From Sinorhizobium medicae (GTDB lineage Bacteria > Pseudomonadota > Alphaproteobacteria > Rhizobiales > Rhizobiaceae): a stretch of DNA of 64,000 bases. Shown here piece after piece: positions 34,895 through 42,961 of the stretch; positions within the stretch are counted from its first letter, which is position 1, and each line of letters begins with the position of its first letter. The stretch spans positions 310,001 through 374,000 of the forward strand of contig NZ_VITA01000006.1 of assembly GCF_007827695.1 (NCBI RefSeq), read 5' to 3'. The notes beneath the pieces are model-generated. The model made no database searches and was not told where the DNA came from. It worked only from the letters and a program-made list of their open reading frames with translations. The translations under genes and the position numbers were made by a program.

Positions 34895-35760
34895 CAGACG
34901 AGATCCACCTGTCTTGTGCCCGCGACCTTCCAGGCGACCCGCATCGCGACCATGAGGACGACGACGACCACGGCGACGAGGGTCACGGCGATCGCCGAGC
35001 CGAAGGGCCAGTTACGCGACTGCAGGAAGAGATCTACCAGTGCATTGCCGAGAAAGAAGACCTTGCCGCCGCCGAGCAGCTGCGGGATCAGATACTCGCC
35101 GAGAAGCAGGATGGTGACGAGTGCGACGCCCGTCATGACTCCGGGCAACGACAGCGGCAGCGTGACGCCGAAAAACGTGGAGACTGGCTTGCCGCCGAGA
35201 TCGGCAGAGGCCTCCAGCAGCCGTCGATCGAGTTTTTCGAGGCTCACATAAATCGGCATGATCATCAGCGGCAGGTAGCCGTAAACGATGCCGAGCAGCA
35301 CGGCGCCGGGCGTGTTCAGCATTCGGACGTCCTCTATACCGATCATCGACAGGAGATTGGGAATGCCGCGCGAGCCGAGAATGTACATCCAGGCATAGGT
35401 ACGCACGAGCAGGCTCGTCCAGAACGGAACGACGACGAGCGAAACGAGGATGAGGCGGTAGCGCGGGTCTGCCTTGACGGCGAGGTAGTAGGCGACCGGA
35501 TAGGCGATGAGCAGGCAGAGCAGGGCACCAGCAGGTGCCAGGAGCAGGGTGTTCCAGAAGGCTGCCGCCCGGGTCGGCAGATTGGCGAACTGCGTGAAGG
35601 TGAAGGCCGCCTGGTATCCGCCTTCAGGCGCCCGCTCGCCAAAGGCGAAGACGAGCATGGCCATGAAAGGGAGCACCAGGAAGACCGCGAGCCACGCGGC
35701 TGCCGGCGCGACTAGCGCCGCCGTCACCAGGTTCCTTTTCGTGTTCGTTGCAGAGCGCAT
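34894..35760 (-). CDS. ABC transporter permease, PotB-like (second importer)
   Basis: 288 residues. It begins with a short basic N-tail 'MRSATNTKRNLV' and has 'LLVRTYAWMYILGSRGIPN', an EAA loop 'LLEASADLGGKPVSTFFGVTLPLSLPG' and 'GEYLIPQLLGGGKVFFLGNAL', all of PotB type. The ATG at 35760 suits family length better than the earlier in-frame starts, which lie in a RIME repeat. It is translationally coupled to the PotC-like gene downstream. Confidence 0.9.
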   Translation of the reverse strand: MRSATNTKRNLVTAALVAPAAAWLAVFLVLPFMAMLVFAFGERAPEGGYQAAFTFTQFANLPTRAAAFWNTLLLAPAGALLCLLIAYPVAYYLAVKADPRYRLILVSLVVVPFWTSLLVRTYAWMYILGSRGIPNLLSMIGIEDVRMLNTPGAVLLGIVYGYLPLMIMPIYVSLEKLDRRLLEASADLGGKPVSTFFGVTLPLSLPGVMTGVALVTILLLGEYLIPQLLGGGKVFFLGNALVDLFLQSRNWPFGSAIAVTLVAVVVVVLMVAMRVAWKVAGTRQVDLV

Positions 35761-35786
35761 GGAATTTCCGTCTGATCGTTGAAGTG

Positions 35787-35857
35787 GCCCCTCATCACCT
35801 GCCGGCACCTTCTCCCCGTCACTACGGGGAGAAGGTGCCGGCAGGCGGATGAGGGGC
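35787..35857. repeat. RIME-type repeat with a perfect 21-bp stem (copy 6)
   Basis: The core is a perfect 21-bp inverted repeat (arms 35797-35817 and 35822-35842, 4-base loop) flanked by GCCCCTCATC and GATGAGGGGC. It lies between the binding protein gene and the PotB-like permease gene, so a transcript through both would fold here. It could limit permease expression relative to the binding protein or protect the upstream mRNA. Confidence 0.75.
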
Positions 35858-35870
35858 GGTCACTCCCAAC

Positions 35871-37031
35871 TCAAGCCGATTTGAAGCGCGCCATCAGCTC
35901 GGCCCGGCCCGGGTCGGTGAGCGTCACCGCAGCGCCGAATTCGAGTGGGCTGAGAGCCGCTTCGTCCGGATAGACGATCTTGTTCGAGGTGACGTCTGCA
36001 GGCAGCAGCTTGAGAACCCGGCTGTCGGTCGTCGGTGCGCCGTTGGCGATGTGTTCCTTGACCGCGCTATTCGGGGCCATCAGATAATCGAGCAGCGCGT
36101 AACCGGCGGCCTTGTTCGCCGCACTCTTCGGGATCGCGTAGAAATCCGACCAGATTTCGCCGCCATCCTTTCCGAGGACGAACTTGATCTCCGGCATGTC
36201 GCGGTTCAATTGCGCTCCGTCATTGGTCCAGCACATGGTCATCCATGCATCGGTGGCGCGCATCGCCGGCTGATAGTCGCTGTTGATCGCGTAGAGATGC
36301 GGCTTGACCTTGATCAGGAGCTCTTCGGCCTTGGCGAGCTCCTCCGGCTTGATCGAATTGAAGGAGAAACCGAGGGAAACGAGCGCATTGCCGATGGTGG
36401 TGAGCTGATAGTCGTGCACCATGGCGCGGCCGTCGCCTTCCGTCATCGCGATCTCGAAGAAGTCCTTCCAGCTCGCAACCGGAGCCTTGATCTTGTCGGA
36501 ATTCACCGCAATTCCGGTCGTTCCCCAATTCTTCGGCACGGCATAGGTCTTGCCCTCGACGACGCCTTCGCTGGTGAATCGCGCGTTCTCCGTCGAGGCA
36601 TCGTAGTTCGGCAGCTTGGAGAGATCGAGCTCGTCGATCAGGCCAAGCTTCACATAGGTGGAGATCGTGTAGTTCGTGGGCACGAAGAGGTCCCAGCCGG
36701 TTCCGCCGGCCTGGAGCTTTGCAAGCATTTCCTCGTTGGAGCCGAAGACATTGACTTCGACGGCGACGCCCGTCGCAGCGGTGAAGGCTTCGAAGGTGGC
36801 GGGATCGTGATAGTTGGGCCAGGTCGCGATCGACATCTGCGTGCCAAGGTCTTCGGCGTAAGCGGTGGAGTTGAACAGGCCCGGCTGACGCGCCAGGACG
36901 GCGGTCGCGAGGCCGAGGCCGGTGACACCAAGGAAATGACGGCGCGAAACGGAGCCGCGCTTCAGGCGCATCAGCTCGTCGGCAAGCTTGTCCGCAGTGA
37001 TCGGGGCATTCTCTCTGTACCATTTGGTCAT
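35871..37031 (-). CDS. PotD/PotF-like substrate-binding protein with Tat signal (second importer)
   Basis: 386 residues. The N-terminus carries a twin-arginine signal ('SRRHFLGVTGLGLATAVLA') after a 29-residue leader, with cleavage near 'STAYAED'. The mature part is spermidine/putrescine-binding-like ('IATWPNYHDPATFEAF', 'GTGWDLFVPTNYTISTYVKLGL'). It is a different branch from the Sec-exported protein at 11803-12963. It follows the ATPase gene by 49 bp. The ligand is probably an amine or related polar compound; it is not defined. Confidence 0.87.
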   Translation of the reverse strand: MTKWYRENAPITADKLADELMRLKRGSVSRRHFLGVTGLGLATAVLARQPGLFNSTAYAEDLGTQMSIATWPNYHDPATFEAFTAATGVAVEVNVFGSNEEMLAKLQAGGTGWDLFVPTNYTISTYVKLGLIDELDLSKLPNYDASTENARFTSEGVVEGKTYAVPKNWGTTGIAVNSDKIKAPVASWKDFFEIAMTEGDGRAMVHDYQLTTIGNALVSLGFSFNSIKPEELAKAEELLIKVKPHLYAINSDYQPAMRATDAWMTMCWTNDGAQLNRDMPEIKFVLGKDGGEIWSDFYAIPKSAANKAAGYALLDYLMAPNSAVKEHIANGAPTTDSRVLKLLPADVTSNKIVYPDEAALSPLEFGAAVTLTDPGRAELMARFKSA

Positions 37032-37080
37032 GATGCTGTTCCCTTATCTTGATGTCATTGATTGCGGCAGATCGGGCCCT

Positions 37081-38223
37081 TCAGGCCGGAAAGACATGGA
37101 GTGCATTCGGGTCGAAGCTGAGCCCGATCCTTTCGCCGGGCTCGGCGAGGTCGCGTTCGTCCAGGCTGCGGCGATCGGCGGTAACGAGAAAATCACCGAG
37201 ACCCTCGACATCGACCGAATACTCGACGGACGAGCCGAGAAATATGCGGTGGGTCACGGTTCCGCTCAGCGTGGCGCTGCCGTTGCGCACGAGACTGATC
37301 GCCTCCGGGCGCAGCGCCACCGTGACCGACCCCGTCGTGCCGTTGGCGCGGGCCGGTTTGGCGAGGCCGACGCCGTTTGCAAGCCGGACAGCGCCCGCGC
37401 CGGGTTCGATCGTGGCGGCGATGCGGTTGGTCTTGCCGACGAAGTCGGCGACGAAGAGGCTTGCAGGTCGGTCATAGATCTCCTGCGGCGGCCCCATCTG
37501 CACGATACGGCCGGTGCTCATGACGCAGACGAAGTCGCTCATCGAGAGCGCCTCCTCCTGATCATGCGTGACGAGCACGAAGGTGATGCCAAGTTCGCGC
37601 TGCAGGCTTTGAAGCTCGATCTGCATGGCGGTGCGAAGCTTCTTGTCCAGTGCTGCGAGCGGCTCATCGAGGAGCAGCACCTTCGGTTTGTTGACGATCG
37701 CGCGGGCAAGCGCGACGCGCTGCTGCTGCCCGCCGGACATCTCGTGGATACGGCGCTTGCCGAAGCCGCCGAGGCGAACCATGTCCAGAGCCTCGCGTGC
37801 CCGCCGGGTGATCTCGGCCGACGGAATGCGCGGACGCATCTGCCTCAAGCCGTAGGCGACGTTCTGTTCGACATCGAGATGCGGGAAGAGCGCGTATTGC
37901 TGGAAGACCATGTTGACGGGACGGCGATAGGCAGGCACGCCGTTCATCGGCTGGCCGCCGATATGGACCGTGCCTTCGCTCGGCTGTTCGAAGCCGCCGA
38001 TCATGCGCAGGCATGTGGTCTTGCCGCAGCCGGAGGGACCGAGCAGTGCGACGAAGGCGCCCTTAGGCACTGCCAGGTTGATGTCCGACACGGCCGTTAC
38101 GCTGCCATAGCGTTTGGCGACCGAACGGAATTCGATGTCGTTCGTCGAAGCGGATGTCACGTCTGTTCCCTGCGGTCGTTCTTGGAATGGCTCGCGGTTC
38201 TTGGCCGTCGCTTCCACCGTCAT
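37081..38223 (-). CDS. ABC transporter ATPase, PotA-like (second importer)
   Basis: 380 residues. About 25 residues precede the ATPase domain, then Walker A 'GPSGCGKT', Q-loop 'FQQYALFPHL', signature 'MSGGQQQRVALARA', Walker B 'LLLDEPLAALD' and switch 'VTHDQEE' are all intact. The C-terminal TOBE-type domain is present. It is the first gene of a five-gene minus-strand operon (ATPase, binding protein, two permeases, SDR). Its start faces the divergent LuxR-type regulator across 120 bp that carry repeated operator-like sequences. Confidence 0.9.
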   Translation of the reverse strand: MTVEATAKNREPFQERPQGTDVTSASTNDIEFRSVAKRYGSVTAVSDINLAVPKGAFVALLGPSGCGKTTCLRMIGGFEQPSEGTVHIGGQPMNGVPAYRRPVNMVFQQYALFPHLDVEQNVAYGLRQMRPRIPSAEITRRAREALDMVRLGGFGKRRIHEMSGGQQQRVALARAIVNKPKVLLLDEPLAALDKKLRTAMQIELQSLQRELGITFVLVTHDQEEALSMSDFVCVMSTGRIVQMGPPQEIYDRPASLFVADFVGKTNRIAATIEPGAGAVRLANGVGLAKPARANGTTGSVTVALRPEAISLVRNGSATLSGTVTHRIFLGSSVEYSVDVEGLGDFLVTADRRSLDERDLAEPGERIGLSFDPNALHVFPA

Positions 38224-38255
38224 TGTCGATCAGCCTAGTCAGAAGCGCCCGGGCC

Positions 38256-38318
38256 GGTATATACCCCAAGAGAGGTATTTCAACTCGAAATGCCCTGTGG
38301 GAGGAGTATACCCCAGGA
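38256..38318. promoter_or_regulatory. Operator-like repeats between the PotA-like and LuxR-type genes
   Basis: GGTATATACC (38256-38265) is a perfect 10-bp palindrome. TATACCCCARGA occurs twice as a direct repeat (38260-38271 and 38307-38318), 47 bp apart. ATTTC-AACTC-GAAAT (38277-38291) is a further inverted repeat between them. They fill the divergent promoter region, which suggests binding sites for the LuxR-type regulator or another factor. Confidence 0.5.
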
Positions 38319-38343
38319 CGACGGAACGAGCCGGGAGAACCGT

Positions 38344-39147
38344 TTGCGCATCGACCTCGACAGCTTCTTTCAAGCCGTGGCGCCCCTGGTGAGCGGCGCC
38401 CGGATGGATGACGAGGCTGTCGGGGATACGTTCCGAACTCTGATGTCCACCCTGATGACGTTCGATTATGTCGTCGTCTTCGCGTATCGCGGCAAGGAAC
38501 GGCCGCTCGATCTGTACAGCACCTTCGACGCCGAGGATCATGTGCTCTTCGTGACCCTCTACCAGGCCGGGCCTTACCTGCTCGACCCGTTCTATCATGC
38601 CGCGCGTGCGCCCAAACCCGGCGTGTGGCGCATGCGGGAACTGGCTCCCGACCGCTTCTTTTCAAGCGAATATTACCGGACCTATTATGTCCAGACGGGG
38701 CTTGCCGAGGAAGTCGGCTTCTTCGTTCCCGTCAGTGAACAGGTCACCGTCGTCCTTTCTTTGATGCGGCGCGAGGCGACGGGGGTATTCGGCGCCGCGG
38801 AGTTCGCGCTGCTCAGGAAGGCGGAGCCGCTGGTGGCGGCCCTCGTGCGGCATCATTGGGCGGAACTCGACCGCCGCTTCGATACCGCGCTTGCAAGAAC
38901 GGAGAGGGGCCGCCGCAAATCGGTGCATCCGCCGGCAGACGGCGTCTGGCGGCATCTCAATCTCACAGAGCGCGAGGCGGCGATCATCGAACTCGTGCTG
39001 CAGGGGCATTCCTCCGAATCGATCGGACTGAAGCTCGGGATCTCGACGGGGACCGTGAAAGTCCACCGCCGCAACGTCTACCGGAAGCTCGGCATTTCCT
39101 CGCAGACACAGCTCCTGTCTCTCTACATCAAGAATCTCGGTCACTGA
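38344..39147 (+). CDS. LuxR-type HTH transcriptional regulator
   Basis: 267 residues from TTG at 38344, which has GGGAG 6 bases upstream; ATG at 38290 is an alternative but would place the operator-like repeats in coding DNA. The C-terminal HTH is of LuxR/GerE type ('LNLTEREAAIIELVLQGHSSESIGLKLGISTGTVKVHRRNVYRKLGI' region, residues about 200-255). The N-terminal 190 residues show no autoinducer-domain motif I can name. It is divergent from the ABC importer-SDR operon and is probably its regulator, with the imported substrate or a metabolite as signal. Confidence 0.83.
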   Translation: MRIDLDSFFQAVAPLVSGARMDDEAVGDTFRTLMSTLMTFDYVVVFAYRGKERPLDLYSTFDAEDHVLFVTLYQAGPYLLDPFYHAARAPKPGVWRMRELAPDRFFSSEYYRTYYVQTGLAEEVGFFVPVSEQVTVVLSLMRREATGVFGAAEFALLRKAEPLVAALVRHHWAELDRRFDTALARTERGRRKSVHPPADGVWRHLNLTEREAAIIELVLQGHSSESIGLKLGISTGTVKVHRRNVYRKLGISSQTQLLSLYIKNLGH

Positions 39148-39226
39148 TCATCCCCGCCTTGCCGGGATCTTCCGCGAACGTATCCGTCGATGCGTCCGCG
39201 TTTTTTCGACATGCGGTCGATCGAGG

Positions 39227-39324
39227 CTTGACAATTTTTTCAACCCATGAAAATTATTTCATATCGAGATAAAAATATCATGCGCTGCAAAAATTATCAT
39301 GCGGCGCAGCATCGGGCGGGAGAC
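39227..39324 (+). promoter_or_regulatory. Promoter and repeated operator candidates upstream of eryD
   Basis: CTTGAC (39227-39232), matching the rhizobial -35 form, is followed after about 17 bp by an AT-rich -10 region. Two direct repeats lie downstream: TATCATGCGCTGCA (39276-39289) and TATCATGCGGCGCA (39295-39308), 19 bp apart. The eryD start with GGGAG at about 39316-39320 follows. The repeats fit a SorC-type (EryD) operator placed for repression. Confidence 0.55.
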
Positions 39325-40284
39325 ATGGCGATCATCGGGGGAACAAGTGTCCGCGACGACGAGGCGAGCATGGCGACCCGTGCCGCCTGGCTGCACTACG
39401 CCGGCGGGCTGACCCAGGCCGAGGTCGCCAAACGCCTGGGGCTCACATCGCTCAAGGCGCACCGGCTGATCATGAAAGCCAACCAGGAAGGATTGGTGAA
39501 GGTCTATATCGACGGGGACGTCTCAGAATGCGTCGAGCTGGAGCAGAAGCTTTCCAGCCGTTACGGTCTGGACTATTGCGAGGTGGTTCCCGATTTCGAC
39601 AGCGAAGACCTGCCGCTGAAGGCGCTCGGCATCTCAGGCGCGCAGTTTCTAAGGCGGGAGATCGAACGCGGAGAGACGGCGCTGATCGGGGTCGGCCACG
39701 GCAGAACGCTCGCAGCCAGCATTGAGTACATGCCGCGCACGGCGAGCAACAACACGCGCTTCGTCTCCCTGCTCGGCGGCCTCACGCGCAAATTCTCCGC
39801 CAATCCCCATGACGTGATCCACCGCCTGGCTGAGCGCACCGGCGCCGAGGCCTATGTCATGCCGGTGCCGTTCTTCGCCAACACGGTTGAGGATCGGGAC
39901 GTCCTCTTCAGCCAGCGGGGCGTGCGCGAAGTCTTCGATCTTGCGAAATCGGCCGACCTCCTGATGGTCGGCATAGGCACCGCCGAACGCGAGGCCTCGC
40001 TGGTGGCGACCGGTATGATCGAGATGAGCGAGATAGAGCAGATCCAGAAATGCGGCGGCACGGGTGAGCTGCTCGGGCACTTCTTCGACGAGAAGGGCAG
40101 GCCGATCGAAACGGCGCTTTCCAACCGCACCTTCACGCTTGGTCGGGAGGACCTGAAGAACCGCCGCACCGTTGCGGTTGCCGGGGGCAGGATCAAGACC
40201 CGTGCCATTCGCGCGGTTCTCGGCAGCGGGTTCCTGAGCGGGCTCGTCACGGACGAGCGCACCGCACAGGCGCTCGCCGCGTAG
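39325..40284 (+). CDS. eryD: EryD: SorC/DeoR-family regulator of the polyol locus
   Basis: 319 residues. The N-terminal HTH ('RAAWLHYAGGLTQAEVAKRLGLTSLKAHRLIMKA') is followed by the SorC sugar-binding domain ('GVGHGRTLAASIEYMP', 'VSLLGGLTRKFSANPHDVIHRLAE'). The latter binds a sugar phosphate in this family. The length and sequence style fit EryD, the repressor of erythritol genes. The start at 39325 has GGGAG upstream; the open frame extends to 39247 but that part overlaps the operator repeats. It precedes the mpt transporter and ery genes on the same strand and is divided from them by 114 bp. Confidence 0.87.
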   Translation: MAIIGGTSVRDDEASMATRAAWLHYAGGLTQAEVAKRLGLTSLKAHRLIMKANQEGLVKVYIDGDVSECVELEQKLSSRYGLDYCEVVPDFDSEDLPLKALGISGAQFLRREIERGETALIGVGHGRTLAASIEYMPRTASNNTRFVSLLGGLTRKFSANPHDVIHRLAERTGAEAYVMPVPFFANTVEDRDVLFSQRGVREVFDLAKSADLLMVGIGTAEREASLVATGMIEMSEIEQIQKCGGTGELLGHFFDEKGRPIETALSNRTFTLGREDLKNRRTVAVAGGRIKTRAIRAVLGSGFLSGLVTDERTAQALAA

Positions 40285-40286
40285 AA

Positions 40287-40300
40287 TTTCATGCGGGCCG
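40287..40300. promoter_or_regulatory. Third TTTCATGCGG operator-like copy, before the transporter operon
   Basis: TTTCATGCGG (40287-40296) repeats the core of the two sites upstream of eryD (T-A/T-TCATGCGS). It begins 2 bp past the eryD stop and lies about 100 bp before the binding protein start, where a second promoter is likely. Confidence 0.4.
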
Positions 40301-40398
40301 CGATGCGACGAAAGTCGGCGTGCGGTCCGGTAGGCAATACCGGTTGGGTAGCCGGCAGCTCAGTCGAGCAGTTTTACCCGTAGTGGAGGAGAGAACAG

Positions 40399-41844
40399 AT
40401 GTACGAGAAGGAGAAAGACCTCATTGGCGCATTCCTGCGCGGAGAGGTGGACCGTCGCGGCCTGTTGAAGGGCCTTGGCGCGGCAGGCCTGACGGCGGGC
40501 ACCGCCGGCACCCTGTTCAACATGATGTCGACCCAGGCCCTTGCTGCCGACTTCGACTGGAAGGCACATTCCGGCAAGTCGCTGAAACTGTTGCTGAACA
40601 AGCATCCTTACGCGGATGCGATGATTGCCAATCTGCAGGCGTTCAAGGACCTTACCGGTATCGAAGTCACCTATGACGTCTTCCCGGAGGACGTCTATTT
40701 CGACAAGGTGACGGCGGCGCTTTCTTCCGGCTCGTCGGAATACGACGCCTTCATGACCGGCGCTTACATGACCTGGACCTACGGGCCGGCCGGCTGGATC
40801 ACCGACCTCAATGAATGGATCAAAGATCCGTCGAAGACCAATCCGCAATATGGCTGGGACGACTTCCTGCCGGGCGTCAAGGCATCCTGCGCCTGGAACG
40901 GTCAGCCGGGCGGCGCGCTCGGTTCGGAAGATGCCAAGCAGTGGTGCATTCCGTGGGGCTACGAGCAGAACAATCTCTCCTATAACCAGGAAATGTTCGA
41001 AAAGGCCGGCGCCAGCGTTCCGAAGAACCTCGATGAACTCGTCGCTACGGCGGCAAAGCTCAACAAGGATGTCGGCGGCGGTGTCTACGGCATCGGCGTG
41101 CGTGGTTCCCGTTCCTGGGCAACCATTCATCCGGGTTTCCTCTCCGGCTACGCCAATTTCGGCCAGAAGGATCTGAACGTCTCGGAGGACGGCAAGCTTT
41201 CGGCCGCGATGAACACGGCGGAGTCCAAGTCCTTCCACGCCAAATGGGTGCAGATGATCCAGGAAAGCGGCCCCAAGGACTGGTCGACCTATACCTGGTA
41301 TCAGGTCGGCACCGACCTCGGCGCCGGCGCTTCCGCCATGATCTACGACGCCGACATCCTCGGCTATTTCATGAATGGCGGCGACAACAAGATGGCCGGC
41401 AAGCTCGCTTACGCGCCCTTTGCCGCCAACCCTGAGGCGAAGGCTCCTACGCCGAACATCTGGATCTGGTCGCTGGCCATGTCCAATTTCGCGAAGGATA
41501 AGGATGCGACCTGGTATTTCCTGCAATGGGCATCGGGTCTCGAGCACGCGATCTTCGGCGCGACCAAGATGGACTTCGTCAACCCGGTCCGGGCATCCGT
41601 CTGGAAGGACGAGATCTTCCGGGAGCGGCTGAACAAGAGCTATCCCGGTTATGTGGAGATGCACGACGTTTCGGCGCCGGGCGCGAAGATCCACTTCACC
41701 GCCCAGCCTCTCTTCTTCGATCTCACCACCGAATGGGCGGCGACGCTGCAGAAGATGGTGGCGAAGGAAGTGCCGGTCGACGAAGGTCTCGACAGGCTTG
41801 CCGAGAGCATCAACCGGCAACTTGCGGAAGCCGGGCTCGGCTGA
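40399..41844 (+). CDS. mptA: MptA-like polyol ABC transporter substrate-binding protein (Tat)
   Basis: 481 residues, CUT1/family 1 binding protein. The N-terminus has a short leader and a Tat-type 'DRRGLLKGLGAAGLTAG' with cleavage near 'TQALAAD'. The mature part shows 'YDVFPEDVYFDKVTAALSSGSSEYDAF' and 'WSLAMSNFAKDKDATWYFLQWAS'. RBS GGAGAG precedes ATG. It opens the polyol operon behind eryD. The gene order and the recalled S. meliloti mptABCDE system, which imports erythritol, adonitol and L-arabitol, suggest these ligands; this is recalled knowledge, not visible in sequence. Confidence 0.83.
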   Translation: MYEKEKDLIGAFLRGEVDRRGLLKGLGAAGLTAGTAGTLFNMMSTQALAADFDWKAHSGKSLKLLLNKHPYADAMIANLQAFKDLTGIEVTYDVFPEDVYFDKVTAALSSGSSEYDAFMTGAYMTWTYGPAGWITDLNEWIKDPSKTNPQYGWDDFLPGVKASCAWNGQPGGALGSEDAKQWCIPWGYEQNNLSYNQEMFEKAGASVPKNLDELVATAAKLNKDVGGGVYGIGVRGSRSWATIHPGFLSGYANFGQKDLNVSEDGKLSAAMNTAESKSFHAKWVQMIQESGPKDWSTYTWYQVGTDLGAGASAMIYDADILGYFMNGGDNKMAGKLAYAPFAANPEAKAPTPNIWIWSLAMSNFAKDKDATWYFLQWASGLEHAIFGATKMDFVNPVRASVWKDEIFRERLNKSYPGYVEMHDVSAPGAKIHFTAQPLFFDLTTEWAATLQKMVAKEVPVDEGLDRLAESINRQLAEAGLG

Positions 41845-41956
41845 TCGCACTTCCGGCTTGGAGCGGAAGCGGGCGAACATCGGACGTCCGCATCCGGCTC
41901 CAGGCCAGCCCGTCACCGGCGGGCCGCCGTTTCGGCACGAAAAACAAACGGAAAAG

Positions 41957-41988
41957 GGGGTCTGGCTGCGCCGGCCGCGGCCGACCCC
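41957..41988 (+). terminator. Strong intercistronic hairpin behind the binding protein gene (attenuator/stabiliser)
   Basis: GGGGTC (41957-41962) pairs with GACCCC (41983-41988), and an inner stem of seven pairs (41964-41970 with 41976-41982) continues it. It is followed by TTATTGT. Its place between binding protein and permease genes fits partial termination or 3' protection, giving more binding protein than permease. Confidence 0.6.
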
Positions 41989-42026
41989 TTATTGTCATAG
42001 ACACAGGCATTTAGACGGAGCTGGCC

Positions 42027-42950
42027 ATGGCTTCAGTAACGCACTCCAGCGCAAGGCGCAGCAGGTTCAGGATCAGCAAAAGGGTTTTACCCTATGTGCT
42101 CTCCCTGCCGGCGCTTCTCGTGTGTATCGGCATCCTGATCCCGTTCTTCACGGCGGTGATCTATTCCTTCCAGCGCTACAGGCTGAGCCAGCCCTGGGCA
42201 CGTCAGTTCAACTGGGGTGACAACTACCTGAATTTCTTCACGGATCCGGGCTTCTGGAACACGCTGAAGATCTCGCTGCTCTATGCCGGCGTCACGGTGA
42301 CCCTGGAGCTGCTGCTCGGTCTCGGCATTGCGCTGCTCCTGCAGCGCCGCTCCACGGTCAACAACTTCATCTCGATCATGCTGCTCCTGCCGCTGATGAC
42401 GGCGCCGGCGCTCGCGGCGCTGATGTGGAAGCTGATGACCAATCCCGGCTTCGGCATCCTGAGCTACCTCGCAAGTCTCATCGGGCTGGAGAATTTCCGC
42501 TGGGCTTCGTCGCCGGATACGGCGCTCCTGACGGTCGTGCTCGTCGATATCTGGGTCTATACGCCCTTTATTATGATCCTGCTCCTGGCAGGCCTACGCT
42601 CGCTGCCGACGCAGCCTTTCGAGGCGGCGGCGCTCGATGGCGTGCCGCGCAGCTTCGTCTTCTTCCGCATCACCCTGCCCATGCTGACGCCCTATATCCT
42701 GACGGCGACGCTGTTCCGCCTGCTCGATTCGATCCAGCAGTTCGACATCATCTACGCGATGACGCAAGGAGGGCCGGGCGACACCCTTACCGTCTTCCAG
42801 GTCGAGGCTTACCTCAACTTCTTCCAGTCGACCAATGTGGGCCGGTCCGCGGCGCTGCTGATCATCCTCTGGGCGATCACCTACATATTGTCGAACATCT
42901 TCATCAAGAACTGGCTCCGGCTGCGCGAACGCGCCCGTGGCGAAGCGTAA
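42027..42950 (+). CDS. mptB: MptB-like sugar/polyol ABC transporter permease
   Basis: 307 residues with a basic N-tail, then six membrane segments and an EAA loop ('PFEAAALDGVPRSFVFFRITLPML'). It is of the CUT1 MalF type ('QQFDIIYAMTQGGPGDTLTVFQVEAYL'). The start lies 182 bp behind the binding protein gene, after the hairpin. It forms the channel with the next gene's product, 11 bp away. Confidence 0.87.
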   Translation: MASVTHSSARRSRFRISKRVLPYVLSLPALLVCIGILIPFFTAVIYSFQRYRLSQPWARQFNWGDNYLNFFTDPGFWNTLKISLLYAGVTVTLELLLGLGIALLLQRRSTVNNFISIMLLLPLMTAPALAALMWKLMTNPGFGILSYLASLIGLENFRWASSPDTALLTVVLVDIWVYTPFIMILLLAGLRSLPTQPFEAAALDGVPRSFVFFRITLPMLTPYILTATLFRLLDSIQQFDIIYAMTQGGPGDTLTVFQVEAYLNFFQSTNVGRSAALLIILWAITYILSNIFIKNWLRLRERARGEA

Positions 42951-42961
42951 GGAGGTCGAAA

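Noticed and set aside
722..35857. CRISPR array from the recurring GC-rich repeats
   Set aside because: The copies are kilobases apart, palindromic and of unequal length, with no regular spacers or cas genes.
39247..39324. Longer EryD starting at 39247
   Set aside because: The added 26 codons cover the promoter-like and direct-repeat sequences and lack a ribosome site; ATG at 39325 has GGGAG.
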